DNA from: JANMZO01 sp963763135
GTDB taxonomy: Bacteria; Actinomycetota; Acidimicrobiia; Acidimicrobiales; JANYDT01
Reading direction: 5' to 3'
DNA length: 64,000 nucleotides
NCBI GenBank assembly: GCA_963763135.1
Contig: CAVXNJ010000005.1
Coordinates: 362,835 to 426,834 of the forward strand
How positions within the stretch are numbered: position 1 is the stretch's first letter; every line of letters starts with the position of its first letter. Positions 1 to 9,183 of the stretch are shown one piece after another. The notes beneath the pieces are model-generated. The model saw nothing but the letters and a program-made list of their open reading frames with translations, did no database searches and had not been told where the DNA came from. A program made the translations under genes and the position numbers.

Positions 1-2
1 TC

Positions 3-104
3 GATCTCGCCGGCTGGACCACCGGGCGTCCGGGAACCGGTTGGGAGGAGGCTCGCGCCGAGCAGCAGAAGATCATCGACATACTCAGCCGATCCACCGC
101 GTGA
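3..104 (+). CDS. C-terminal fragment of an unidentified protein
   Basis: The reading frame enters from the left edge and ends at TGA 102-104, giving 33 visible residues. The tail is charged and helical (EEARAEQQKIIDILSRSTA). No family can be named from this fragment. It is called as coding because the frame is open from the edge, shows high GC at third positions, and lies upstream of and co-directional with the next gene. Confidence 0.45.
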   Translation, partial: DLAGWTTGRPGTGWEEARAEQQKIIDILSRSTA

Positions 105-197
105 CCCCCACCCGGGCGAAGCCATCGGCGGAAGTTGGCGTCGGGATACTGTGAGGGTGACGTCGAGGAGAGTCTTCGACGGCGTTGAGGAGTACGC

Positions 198-662
198 ATG
201 TCATATACCGTCGATTTCGCAACCGTGTCGACCGTTGGACTGGAGTCGTCGCCGGTGGCCGACACACTGGCCGGGCTGCGGGCCCACGAGGCCCGTTACT
301 TCAAGACGAAGTACGACCACACCTTTGTGGTGGAGCCCGCCGGCAAGGCGAAGAAGACCATCAAGTACGTGGAGAACGTGCTCAAGACCGAGCGCGACAT
401 CGTCATCGCTTCTCCCCCACTCGAGGCCTGTGAATTCGAAGTCGGCGGCATCCGATTCGCGTATGTGTTCTACGAGAGCGGTCTCGCAATCAACGTCATG
501 TACACCATCGAAGACGCCAAGAAGCGGGCGGTCGGCTTCAAGTTGTCGGAAGGCATGGACATCCCGGCCGAGCTCGAACCGAAGTTCAAGTTCGCCCGGC
601 AGAAGTCGAAGTTGGCCGGCGTTGTTCGGGGCTCGTACTTCGTGATCAAGGGCGAGTACTGA
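198..662 (+). CDS. hypothetical protein, 154 aa
   Basis: A soluble 154-residue protein with no signal peptide or membrane segment. The start ATG is preceded by GAGGAG at good spacing. The sequence mixes lysine-rich stretches (AGKAKKTIKYVENVLKTERD) with a hydrophobic beta-rich centre (IRFAYVFYES, INVMYTIED). I do not recognise the family. It is followed directly by two hairpins (689-727, 750-788) that separate it from the convergent regulator gene. Confidence 0.7.
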   Translation: MSYTVDFATVSTVGLESSPVADTLAGLRAHEARYFKTKYDHTFVVEPAGKAKKTIKYVENVLKTERDIVIASPPLEACEFEVGGIRFAYVFYESGLAINVMYTIEDAKKRAVGFKLSEGMDIPAELEPKFKFARQKSKLAGVVRGSYFVIKGEY

Positions 663-688
663 CGCAACGTGGCAGGGATTCCTGTTTG

Positions 689-727
689 TGTAGCCGTAGC
701 TGTCGTGCCGCGGCAGCTACGGCTACA
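689..727. terminator. perfect 14-bp stem hairpin, copy 1
   Basis: TGTAGCCGTAGCTG (689-702) pairs perfectly with CAGCTACGGCTACA (714-727) over an 11-nt loop. It lies 26 bp after the stop of the 198-662 gene and faces the convergent regulator gene, so it can act as a bidirectional terminator. There is no T-tract. The copy starting at 750 repeats it with a 61-bp offset. Confidence 0.6.
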
Positions 728-749
728 TAAACCCAAGGGAGCCCGTTCA

Positions 750-788
750 TGTGGCCGTAGCTGTCGTGCGGTGGCATCTACGGCTACA
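750..788. terminator. imperfect hairpin, copy 2 of the 61-bp repeat
   Basis: Same 39-bp layout as 689-727, with arms TGTGGCCGTAGCTG and CATCTACGGCTACA, so the stem is interrupted by mismatches. Both copies are followed by TAAACCCAAGGG, which shows a direct duplication of a 61-bp unit. The stop codon of the minus-strand regulator (784-786) lies inside the right arm. Confidence 0.55.
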
Positions 789-3700
789 TAAACCCAAGGG
801 ACCGGGCGACGCGGGCGTCGATCCGGTCGACGTCGGAGATGAAGTGAGACGCTTCGACCATCCGGGCGTCGGCTGCCGCCAGCAGCGCCTTGGCCGACTC
901 GCGGTCACCCCGGTCCACGGCATGACGGGCGGCCGCGTCGAGGGCAAACACTTCGACGGGTGCGTCGTTGCGACGACGCGCTTCGCTCAGGATGGCGTCT
1001 ATTCGCCCCGGGGCATCGGCAGCGTCGACTGCGTCGACGGTCGACTGTGTCGAGCGCGGCGAGGAGGCATTCGCCGAGCAACGCCTGTTCCCCACCACCG
1101 GCGTGGCGCTGCCACGAGACGGCCTTCTCCAGGGCCCCACGGGCTTCGGCCGTGCAACCCTGACCTCGCAGCACCCGGCCCAGATGGATGCGGGCGAGCG
1201 CCGCCATACGCATGTCACCGATGGCTTCGGCCTTTTCGATCGAGCGAAACAGCGTCGCCACACCCGTCTCGCAGTCGCCGGCCAGGCACTGGGCCCGGCC
1301 GAGACTGGCGGTTTGATAGGCCTCGGTCTGCGCATAGGAACGACGACGGCACACCTCCGTCGTCCGTAGAAGGTGGGCGACCGCGTCAGTGAACCGGTGC
1401 TGGAGCCGGGCGAGTTCGCCGAGCATGGCGTCGCCGCGGACGTGGAGCCACGGGTCGTCGACCAGGCGAAGGCAGGCGGTCACGAGCGCGGCGGTCTCGG
1501 CGCTCCGTTCCCGGTCCCCGGAAGAGATCGCCGCCCGGGCCGCGAACAGTCCATTCGCCGCGCGGTCCCAGGGCATATCGAGCCCGTCCATCAGCTCCGC
1601 CGACCTGTCGGTTAGCGCCAGCCCGAGTTCGAAGTCGCCGTTGTGCGACACGACGTAGGCCCGGTAGTAGGCGCACCGGGCCTGCAGCTCCCGGTCGCCC
1701 AGACGCTGTGCGTCGGTCGTGGCCTCGTTGATCAGCGTCCGCGCCAGTTCAAGATGCCCCGTGGACGCCTCGATCCAGCCGATGAGCAGCAGCGCGTGGA
1801 CCCGTTGCTGCGCCGTGGCCAGCGGACCGGTGGCAGCCAGCGCCGCCTGAATGCGTTCCGCTCCGCGGGTGTCGCCGAGCACCACCCACGCCCATCCGAA
1901 ACCGAGGGCTATCCGAAGCATCATCGTCGGGTCGTTGGTCCGACACCACGCGAGGGCCGCGTCGATGTTGGCCCGCTCGGATTGGGCGAAGGCGAGGTAC
2001 TCACGCTGCTCTCCGCTCCGAACGCCTTCGGTCGAGACATCGGCCGCGTCGGCGTACCACTGCGCATGGGCGCGTTGGGCGAGCTCGGCGGTTCCGTCGG
2101 CGTGCATCTGTTCGAGAGCGAAGGCTTTGATGCTTTCGAGAAGCCGGTAGCGACGTTGGTCGGTGTGATGGTCGTGATCGACGACGACGAGGGAGCGGGC
2201 TGCCAGGCGGCCGACCACGTCGATCGCCGTTGCCGCCGGAACGCCGAGTGATGATGAGACGAATTCCACCGCCGACAGGGATGCGCCGGAAGTAAACGCA
2301 GCTATCGCGCACAAACCCCGCTGATCGTCGGCGAAGAGCAGGTCGTAACTCCAGCCGATCGTGGCCCGAAGCGCGCGTCGGCGTTCCGGTTTGCGGCTCG
2401 TCGGGTCATGCAACACGGCGAAGCGGTCATCGAGGCGACGGATGATCTCCGACGTCGACAGCGTCCGGGTCCGGGCGGCGGCCAGTTCTATGGCGAGGGG
2501 AAGCCCGTCGAGGGCGCCGCAGATCTCGCGGACGGCGTTGAGGTCGCGAGCGTCGTTGTCACGAGCATCGTTGTCACGAGCATCGTGGTCGCGAGCATCG
2601 TGGTCGCGAGCATCGTTGTCAGGATCGTCGAGGTCGCGGTCGGCGTTGACCGTGGGCTTTCGGTGCTGGGTCGCTCGTTGACGGAACAGCTCGATGGATT
2701 CGTTGAGGTCGAGCGGCCCGAGATCGAAGACCGTTGAACCGGCGACGTCTGATGTCGTCTGCGAGGTCAGGAGAAGCCGGACCGGCAGTGCCTGTTCGAG
2801 AAGTCGTTCCGTCCAGGCGGCAGCGGCCTCGATGACGTGTTCACAGTTGTCGAGAACCACCACGGTAGGCGAGGCGCGAAGTCGCTCGATCAGCTCCGAC
2901 TCCCCGCCGGTGACCCCTAGCGCGGCGATCGTCGCGTCGATGACCTCGTGCAGCGTGGAAGCCGACTCCAGGCGGACCAGTCGCACGTCACCGTCGTCGG
3001 CGAGAATTCGCGCCGCGGCGATGGCGAGCGTCGTTTTACCCACACCTCCGGGACCGATGATTTCCACCAGGCGTCGGGTCCGAACGAGTTCGACGATCTG
3101 CGCAATCGCCACCTGGCGACCAATGATGTCGACGTCGAGCGCCGGAAGGTTGCCGGGTCTCGTCGTTGGCTTTGGCGTTTGAGCGAGCCCGTCGGCCGAC
3201 GACGTGGGACCGTTGGCCACGGCCGACGACGGGGCGAGGGCGGGGTCCTGGCTGAGGATGCGCTGTTCAAGCTTCCGGAGTTGCGGACCCGGTTCCAAAC
3301 CGAGTTCATCGGCGAGGAGCGTACGAACCCGTTGGTATGCGGCGAGGGCATCGGCTTGTCGCCCACTTTGATAGAGCGCGGTGATAAGGATCGCCCAGAG
3401 CGCCTCCTGGTACGGATAACGGCTCAGCGCGTCTTCGACCTCACTCACGATCTCACCGGGCGATCCCATTCGTAAGCGCGCAGAGAAATTCGTCTCCATG
3501 AGCGAGAGCCGCACTTCGTCGAGTCGGGCCCGATGCGGAATAACCCACGCGTTGTCGCCCGCACTGGCGAGGATGTCGCCACTGAAGCGGTTGAGCGCCG
3601 ACGCACTGAGAGTCGCGGCTTGACGGTCATCGCCGACGTCGCACAGCCGTCGGGCGACAAGGGCATCAGCGGCAACCGACAGCGCATCGATTGTGGCGGG

Positions 3701-3970
3701 CTCGGCGGCGAGCCGGTACCCGCCGTCGCGCGTCTCAATCAGGTCGGGCTCGCTCAGCGCCTTCCGAAGACGCGCCACCTTCGATTGCAGCGTGTTGCGT
3801 TGGGTGCTCGTGGCATCCTCGGGCCACAGCTCATCGATCAGGACGTCGCTCCGAACCACCTCACCGGCCGAGAGCGCCAGGCGCACCAGCAGCTCGGAGG
3901 TCTTGCCTGCGGGCACGCGAATCAGGCGCGGGCCGCTCCGGACTTCAACCGGTCCGAGAACACAGAACAC
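784..3970 (-). CDS. AfsR/SARP-family transcriptional regulator with NB-ARC ATPase and TPR region (frameshifted near its 3' end)
   Basis: A large SARP-type regulator. Domains in order: an OmpR-type winged helix (about residues 1-90), a BTAD domain (about 95-240), an NB-ARC/STAND ATPase with P-loop GPGGVGKTTLA (about residue 308) and Walker B VVVLDNCEHV (about 368), then a long TPR-like helical region. GTG 3970 is preferred over TTG 4009 because AAGGGG precedes it by 5 nt and the domain begins immediately (FCVLGPVEV). The main frame loses similarity after LLAALDTVD, but a +1 frame resumes VDAVDAADAPGRIDAIL and runs to the stop at 784. One extra base near 1040 explains this. A low-complexity NDARD repeat sits between the ATPase and TPR regions. 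Such proteins usually activate exporters or secondary metabolism in response to nucleotide-gated signals. The divergent MMPL operon is a plausible target. Confidence 0.85.
2543..2617. repeat. 15-bp tandem repeat inside the SARP gene
   Basis: Five consecutive 15-bp units related to GTCACGAGCATCGTT. On the minus strand they encode NDARD/HDARD pentapeptides, about residues 451-476 of the regulator. The insertion is in frame and lies between the NB-ARC core and the next helical part, so it looks like an expandable linker. Confidence 0.9.
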
Positions 3971-4018
3971 GAACACCCCTTGAGTGTACGAAAGCTGTGT
4001 GGCTACCAAAGGTCGGGA

Positions 4019-4381
4019 TCAACGGCAGGTTCCTGCGCCGGAGGCGATCCACGCCACAATCAGGCTGTCGGGAAAGTCGACGAGATGATCGCGGGCTAGG
4101 GCATCGACCAGTTCCCGGTCGCCGGCCACATGGCTCCGTGCGATGGCCACGGTCTGGCGGTCGCAGCGGGTCGTGGCCAACTGCGCCGCGCGATCGATCC
4201 AGTCAGGTCGCGATTCGAGCAGTCCCGCGAGAACCACGAACCGGGCGTTGCCCGAAGAAGGCGCTGAGGCCACGAGGTAGCTCACCGCGTTGAGGTCTCC
4301 ACCGATGGCCCGCCGGATCCGGGCGTCGGTCTCGTCTTCATCCGTGCGTGCAGTTCTAGCGAAGCGTGGGTCTTCATCCAT
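4019..4381 (-). CDS. hypothetical protein, likely helical-repeat partner of the SARP regulator
   Basis: A 120-residue soluble protein beginning MDEDPRFARTARTDEDETD and ending GAGTCR. Its sequence (NAVSYLVASAPSSGNARFVVLAG, DRQTVAIARSHVAGDRELVDALARDHL) resembles short helical or TPR-like repeats. The frame is open upstream to 4528, but ATG 4381 is chosen because the four 11-bp repeats and the divergent promoter region lie beyond it. It is co-directional with the SARP gene, 48 bp upstream of its start, and probably co-transcribed. The function is unknown. Confidence 0.6.
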   Translation of the reverse strand: MDEDPRFARTARTDEDETDARIRRAIGGDLNAVSYLVASAPSSGNARFVVLAGLLESRPDWIDRAAQLATTRCDRQTVAIARSHVAGDRELVDALARDHLVDFPDSLIVAWIASGAGTCR

Positions 4382-4401
4382 GTCTGCACGATGCACGTTT
4401 G

Positions 4402-4442
4402 CGCTGACACGTCGCTGACACCTCGCTGGCATCGCGTTGACA
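4402..4442. promoter_or_regulatory. four 11-bp direct repeats, SARP/OmpR-type operator
   Basis: CGCTGACA (4402), CGCTGACA (4413), CGCTGGCA (4424) and CGTTGACA (4435) recur with an exact 11-bp period in the 164-bp gap between divergent starts at 4381 and 4546. SARP and PhoB/OmpR-type winged-helix proteins bind tandem half-sites at one helical turn. The last unit contains TTGACA, so an activator bound here could replace or assist the -35 contact. The neighbouring SARP gene is the obvious candidate binder (inference). Confidence 0.7.
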
Positions 4443-4545
4443 TCGAGTGCGGATTGAGCACGCGCCGCCGTCATGGAGATGTCAGGGCCTTCGTTGAACC
4501 TGATGGTGTGAGCGGCGTCGCTCACCACTACCTGAAGGAGGACTC

Positions 4546-5205
4546 ATGAGACAGCAACCTTGGCACCTCACGCAGAAGTCTCGCGGCGCATGGGCGCGAT
4601 GGGCGGCGACCTTCGTCGCGTTCCCGATCGCCGGCGTGGCCGCACGCTTGGCCGTCGGAAACATCAGTGACGCTCCCGCCGCGGCCCTCGGTGGCCTCGT
4701 CGGTGGAGCGACACTCGGTGCGCTTCAAGCATCGATCGGTGGAATCGCCCCGGGCCAGCGCGCCCGGTGGACTCTCGGCACGAGTGTCGGCCTGGCCATC
4801 GGGCTGTGTGCCGGTGCTGCCACGATCGGATACCGCACTGATACCGCAAGCCTCGTTGTTCTCGGTGCCGTCAGCGGGGCCGCCGTAGGTTTGGCGCAGG
4901 CCTTCTCCACTCGTATCCGCGCTGAAGATCGGCTCCGTTGGGCTCTCGCCACACCGCTGCTGTGGGCGGGTGGATGGCTCGTCACCGCGAACGTGATCGT
5001 CGACGCCGAGCGCCAGCATGCCCTCTTCGGGTCCTCCGGTGCGTTGCTCGTGAGTGTGCTCGCCGGCGTCCTCGCCAAGCGCTGGAACGGTTCGGCAACC
5101 TCGAACCCGTCGGCGACCTCGACCCCTACAGCCTCCGCCACGCCATCGAGCGAGTCGGCGACGCCTTCCAGCAAGTCGGCGTGCCCGGTTGTAGGTGCGG
5201 CATGA
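4546..5205 (+). CDS. hypothetical polytopic membrane protein
   Basis: 219 residues with about five or six hydrophobic segments rich in Gly/Ala (AALGGLVGGATLGALQA, SVGLAIGLCAGAATIGY, LVVLGAVSGAAVGLAQA). A low-complexity Ser/Thr/Ala/Pro tail (ATPSSESATPSSKSA) ends near a single Cys. A strong AAGGAGGA site precedes the ATG. Its TGA overlaps the ATG of the MMPL gene (ATGA), so the two are translationally coupled and probably work together at the membrane. No characterised family was recognised. Confidence 0.75.
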   Translation: MRQQPWHLTQKSRGAWARWAATFVAFPIAGVAARLAVGNISDAPAAALGGLVGGATLGALQASIGGIAPGQRARWTLGTSVGLAIGLCAGAATIGYRTDTASLVVLGAVSGAAVGLAQAFSTRIRAEDRLRWALATPLLWAGGWLVTANVIVDAERQHALFGSSGALLVSVLAGVLAKRWNGSATSNPSATSTPTASATPSSESATPSSKSACPVVGAA

Positions 5206-7355
5206 AGCGCCTCGGCACATTCGTCGTCCGTCGTCGCCGGATGGTCATCGTCACCTGGATCGCGATTCTGTTTGTGACGGCGACGATCGGCAGCTCAGCG
5301 TTCTCCGTGCTTTCCAGCGAATTCGGCGCCGGAACGTCGACCGAGTCGGGCCGCGTCGCCCATCAACTCGACGAACTCGCGGAAACCGGTGGACAGGTGG
5401 CGATCATCGCCGACGATATCGACGTCAACGACCCGAGCATCAAGGCGACCATTACCAGGGGACTCGCCCCGATCGCCTCCCTCAAAGGCGTGCTCGACGT
5501 CACCGACCCGTGGACCAGCGGGATCGACGCGCTGCGAGCGACCGATGGTCGGGCCGCTCTCGTCGTCGTCACGCTCTCCGGCGGTCTCGACGACGACGCG
5601 GAACTCGCCGTCGCGAAGAACATCGAGAAGCTGGCCCATGAACTCGATGCACCCGAGGTGCTGGTCGGCGGTGAAGTGCTGGTCAGCGAGACGTTCAAGA
5701 CGGCTTCGGAAAGCGACCTGCTTCGCGGAGAAGCCATCGCGCTCCCGATTGCGATCGTCGCGATGATCTTCCTCCTCGGAGGGTTCGCAGCGGCCGGTAT
5801 GCCCCTGCTCGTCGCCATCGGTGGCGTGCTCACTACGCTGGCCGTCCTCGTCGGGGCCGCCAAGCTCGGCGACGTCTCGATCTTCTCAGTCAACGTCGTC
5901 AACATGCTGGGCATCGGACTCGGCATCGACTACGGCCTGCTGATCGTCAACCGCTTCCGGGAGGAACGGGGACTGGGCCGCGGTGTGCACGACGCTGTCG
6001 AAGCCACGGTGGCCTCGGCGGGTACGACGGTCGTGTTCTCCGCTCTCACCGTCGCGGTTGCGATGTCGGGCCTGTTCGTCTTCGGCGTGCCGCTGCTCAC
6101 CTCGTTCGGGATCGCCGGGCTCGCCGTCGTTCTGCTGAGCATGCTCGCCGCGGTGACGCTGCTCCCCGCCACGCTCGCCGCGGTCGGTGGACGGATCAAG
6201 CCGCTCGCGCCGTCGCCCCACGTCGACGGACGGTTCTACCGACTGACGCGATGGGTGCAGTCGCATCCGTACGCCGTGGGTGGAGCCGCGGCGATCACGC
6301 TCGTGTTGCTGGGCCTTCCGTTTCTCGGTGCCCGGTTCGAGAACGGCGACGCTCGAGCTCTGCCGAAGTCGTCGGAAGTACGCGACGCGGCCCTCACGCT
6401 GTCGGAGCGTTTCCCGGCCCGCGGCACCGATCCCATCGTCGTCGTGGCGAAGGCCGATCGCAGCGATCCGGCACTCACACAGTGGCTTTCGGACGTCGCC
6501 GCAACGGACCACGTGGCAGGAACATCGATGCGCCCGGGAACACCCGAGGGTCTTGCGGTGGTCGAAGTTGTACCAGAAGGTACATCGCAGGGTGATCTCG
6601 CAACGCACCTCGTTCGGGAGTTCCGGGCACACCCTCCGACCTTCGACATTCAGGTCGGTGGACCGGCGGCCGAGCTCATCGACGTGAAGGCCCGACTCGG
6701 CGAACGTCTGCCGTTCGCCGCGCTTCTGATCTGCCTCGCCACGCTGCTCCTGCTTTTCCTGATGACCGGGTCGCTGATCGTGCCGGTCAAGGCCGTGGCG
6801 ATGAACGTCCTCAGCCTCGGTGCGAGTTTCGGTGCCCTCGCCTGGATCTTCCAGGAAGGCCATCTCTCGGGCGTACTCCAATTCGAGTCGGTCGGTGCAC
6901 TTGACCTGTGGATGCCCGTCCTCATCCTGATCTTCGCCTTCGGCCTGTCGATGGACTACGAGGTGTTCCTCCTTTCCCGTATCAAGGAAGTGCACGATCA
7001 TTCCGGTGACAACGACCTGGCCGTCGCCGTTGGCCTGCAGCGTTCGGGTCGCATCATCACCTCGGCGGCTGCACTGATCGTCGTGGTGTTCGCGGGGTTC
7101 GCCGCCGGTGAAGTGCTCGCCGTCAAGCAGCTCGGCGTCGGTCTCGCCATTGCGGTGATCGTCGACGCCACCCTGGTGCGGACACTTCTCGTCCCCGCAA
7201 CCATGAAGCTGCTCGGCGAACGCAACTGGTGGGCTCCCGCGCCGCTTCGACGTTTCCACGATCGCTACGGACTGCACGAGGCACCGTCGATGCCGGAGAT
7301 GCCGGACACGCCGGACATGCCTGCGATGCCTGAGTTGTCGGGTGTCCCGGCCTGA
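5202..7355 (+). CDS. MMPL/RND-family transporter
   Basis: 717 residues with the RND/MMPL layout: an N-terminal membrane helix (about residue 15), a periplasmic loop, a sterol-sensing-like bundle, a second loop, and a second bundle. The duplicated TM4-type motifs GIGLGIDYGLLIVNRF (about 236) and FGLSMDYEVFLLSRI (about 580) carry the Asp-Tyr pair used for proton coupling. The tail is Met/Pro-rich. ATG 5202 overlaps the preceding stop; the frame is open further upstream, but that part lies inside the previous gene. The family exports lipids or hydrophobic compounds. Its position opposite an SARP gene suggests regulated export (inference). Confidence 0.93.
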   Translation: MKRLGTFVVRRRRMVIVTWIAILFVTATIGSSAFSVLSSEFGAGTSTESGRVAHQLDELAETGGQVAIIADDIDVNDPSIKATITRGLAPIASLKGVLDVTDPWTSGIDALRATDGRAALVVVTLSGGLDDDAELAVAKNIEKLAHELDAPEVLVGGEVLVSETFKTASESDLLRGEAIALPIAIVAMIFLLGGFAAAGMPLLVAIGGVLTTLAVLVGAAKLGDVSIFSVNVVNMLGIGLGIDYGLLIVNRFREERGLGRGVHDAVEATVASAGTTVVFSALTVAVAMSGLFVFGVPLLTSFGIAGLAVVLLSMLAAVTLLPATLAAVGGRIKPLAPSPHVDGRFYRLTRWVQSHPYAVGGAAAITLVLLGLPFLGARFENGDARALPKSSEVRDAALTLSERFPARGTDPIVVVAKADRSDPALTQWLSDVAATDHVAGTSMRPGTPEGLAVVEVVPEGTSQGDLATHLVREFRAHPPTFDIQVGGPAAELIDVKARLGERLPFAALLICLATLLLLFLMTGSLIVPVKAVAMNVLSLGASFGALAWIFQEGHLSGVLQFESVGALDLWMPVLILIFAFGLSMDYEVFLLSRIKEVHDHSGDNDLAVAVGLQRSGRIITSAAALIVVVFAGFAAGEVLAVKQLGVGLAIAVIVDATLVRTLLVPATMKLLGERNWWAPAPLRRFHDRYGLHEAPSMPEMPDTPDMPAMPELSGVPA

Positions 7356-7376
7356 CCTCCCACGTGTTCGCTCGTG

Positions 7377-7423
7377 GATTGTGTGCGTTGACTTAGCTCC
7401 GTCCTAAGGAATCGCACACAATC
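7377..7423. terminator. bidirectional hairpin between convergent genes
   Basis: GATTGTGTGCG (7377-7387) and CGCACACAATC (7413-7423) form a perfect 11-bp stem. The loop contains a further CTTAG/CTAAG pairing. It sits between the MMPL stop (7355) and the convergent gene stop (7433). Confidence 0.7.
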
Positions 7424-7432
7424 CCGGGCGCA

Positions 7433-8515
7433 CTACCGGTCAGCGTTTGCGAGCATGAGCACCCACGTTGCGTCGATGCTCACGTATGGGTTGGCGACAG
7501 TGCGTCCGGACGGTCCCCAATCGGCGAACGTGCCTCCGCTGGAGACTGCGTCCACCGTACGGGCCGTTCGTTGTTCCGCCGGGAAGCCTCCATTCCTGAG
7601 CCGCTTTCCGGCGAGGAGTCGAAGTGCGTCAGCGCACCTCGGGTCGCTGACGCGACCGAGTTCCGCCATGACCACGAGCGCTGAAAGAACATCGTAAAAG
7701 CGGATCGGCCAATGGATCAGCATTGGATCCCGGCCCCATGACGGTCGGATTGGAGCGCCATCTCGACAGCGCCACAACAGCCTGCGCCGCAACAGAAACT
7801 CGGCGGCCCCATCGACGGCCGCCCTGACGGCAGGGTTCTCTCCACCGCTTCGGAGGTACGACGCGAGGCCCCGAAGCGGAAGCAGCGTCTCCTGCACCGA
7901 TGATGTTCGCGTGCCCGCACGCTTGTCGCAGTTCCATCCGCCATCCGGCCACTGGAACTCGACCAGACGAGATACCAGTGCGTCGACGCGATCGTCGGTG
8001 AGACCGAGCACGTCGAGATACCAGATCGCCAGTCCTTCCTGGGAAGCGCATCGTCGGACGCGGTCGAATTCACCTGACACGAAGGCGGTCGAAGGAGGAC
8101 TGAGGTGAGCGCGCGAGAACAACCATTCATGGACCTGGTCGACGAGTGGCAGCAGCGATGCGTCACCGGCCGGGTAGCCGAGTTCGGCGAGCCCGGCCAA
8201 CGTCCAGTGGGCGCCCTGGAACTTCCGATAGGCGTGGTACTCGGAGCCGAGACGGATCGTGCCATCGGCGCGGCGGTGACTGAGCAGGCGCTCCACGTTC
8301 AGGGAATGCGCGACCAGTTGGCGTCGTGCCCGTTGACCCGCGTCGGCGTCCGAAAGCCCATCGAGACGCCGGTACGCACGATAGGCAATCGACGGGTTGT
8401 CCGAGTCCCGCAGCACCGCCGTGTACGAGCCGACGATCACCGATGGTTCGGCCCCAGTCGGGCCTTCGGACGGACCCGAGCCCGTCGCACCATCCATCAG
8501 TTCAACCGGTCTCAT
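7433..8515 (-). CDS. squalene-cyclase/prenyltransferase-type alpha-toroid protein
   Basis: 360 residues of repeated helical pairs typical of the (alpha/alpha)6 toroid in squalene-hopene cyclases and prenyltransferase beta subunits. A QW-type motif, QWPDGGWNCD, lies at about residue 188, with related repeats before it (RADGTIRLG, FQGAHWTLAGL) and after it (RNGGFPAE). The DxDD acid motif of true cyclases was not seen, so catalysis as a terpene cyclase is doubtful. The ATG is preceded by AAGGA. It stands alone and is convergent with the MMPL gene. The substrate is unknown. Confidence 0.75.
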   Translation of the reverse strand: MRPVELMDGATGSGPSEGPTGAEPSVIVGSYTAVLRDSDNPSIAYRAYRRLDGLSDADAGQRARRQLVAHSLNVERLLSHRRADGTIRLGSEYHAYRKFQGAHWTLAGLAELGYPAGDASLLPLVDQVHEWLFSRAHLSPPSTAFVSGEFDRVRRCASQEGLAIWYLDVLGLTDDRVDALVSRLVEFQWPDGGWNCDKRAGTRTSSVQETLLPLRGLASYLRSGGENPAVRAAVDGAAEFLLRRRLLWRCRDGAPIRPSWGRDPMLIHWPIRFYDVLSALVVMAELGRVSDPRCADALRLLAGKRLRNGGFPAEQRTARTVDAVSSGGTFADWGPSGRTVANPYVSIDATWVLMLANADR

Positions 8516-8636
8516 GTGGAGATCCTTTCCGAACTCACAGTGCGGAATCGAGAGACGTCAAAACCAGGGGATTTCGTCCTGACCTGCAAACCCGGCTCGG
8601 CCGGTGTGCATATATGAGCGTGTCGGATCGTTCGGA

Positions 8637-9131
8637 TCAGCGCCCGGTGACGCCGTCGATGGCCTCACGGATGATGTCCGCATGGCCGGCGTGGCGGGCG
8701 GTTTCTTCGATCAGGTGAAGCGCAACCCACCGCAGGTTGCGGTCCGAGAGCGGCGCCATAGCGCAGGGAGCATCCAGTTCGTAGGTGTCGAGGATCTGGT
8801 TCGACGCCTCGATGTGCTCTCGGTACTGAGTGACAACCGATGCGATGGTGTCCGTTTCCTCCAGGCGAAACGTGGCGTCTTCTCCGGTTTCATCCGTGTC
8901 CTCGACTGTCGGCCATTCACCGGGGAAGCTCCTCCCGGCGACAACCACCTGGAACCATCGGCACTCCCACGTCGCCGAGTGCTTGAGAATACTCAACAAA
9001 GAAAGCGCGCTTATTGTTGGCGTCATCCTCGCCTGCGCGTCAGAAAGTCCAGCGACCTTGGCAATGAGGGACTCGCGCTGCCAGCCGAGAACCATCCGGA
9101 GCCCTTCGCGTTCTGTCTCAGGAGTCGCCAT
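8637..9131 (-). CDS. DinB-superfamily protein (DUF664-like)
   Basis: 164 residues forming the DinB four-helix bundle. Metal-ligand positions are visible as histidines in LSILKHSATWECRWF and in HLIEETARHAGHADIIREAIDG. ATG 9131 (MATPETEREGLRMVL) is chosen because the upstream extension runs into the operator region of the divergent regulator at 9213. Members are thiol-dependent metalloenzymes or of unknown activity. Its specific substrate cannot be read from sequence. Confidence 0.85.
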   Translation of the reverse strand: MATPETEREGLRMVLGWQRESLIAKVAGLSDAQARMTPTISALSLLSILKHSATWECRWFQVVVAGRSFPGEWPTVEDTDETGEDATFRLEETDTIASVVTQYREHIEASNQILDTYELDAPCAMAPLSDRNLRWVALHLIEETARHAGHADIIREAIDGVTGR

Positions 9132-9183
9132 GGACTGACCGTAGCGGATCGATGCAATCTTCGTCGGCTTCAGAGCACCGGAT

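Noticed and set aside
4938..5201. N-terminal extension of the MMPL protein
   Set aside because: It overlaps the preceding membrane protein in another frame, is Arg-rich and lacks similarity; ATG 5202 is coupled to the upstream stop.
5886..7277. 463-residue minus-strand frame inside the MMPL gene
   Set aside because: Shadow of a conserved membrane protein; charged, low-complexity translation without family features.
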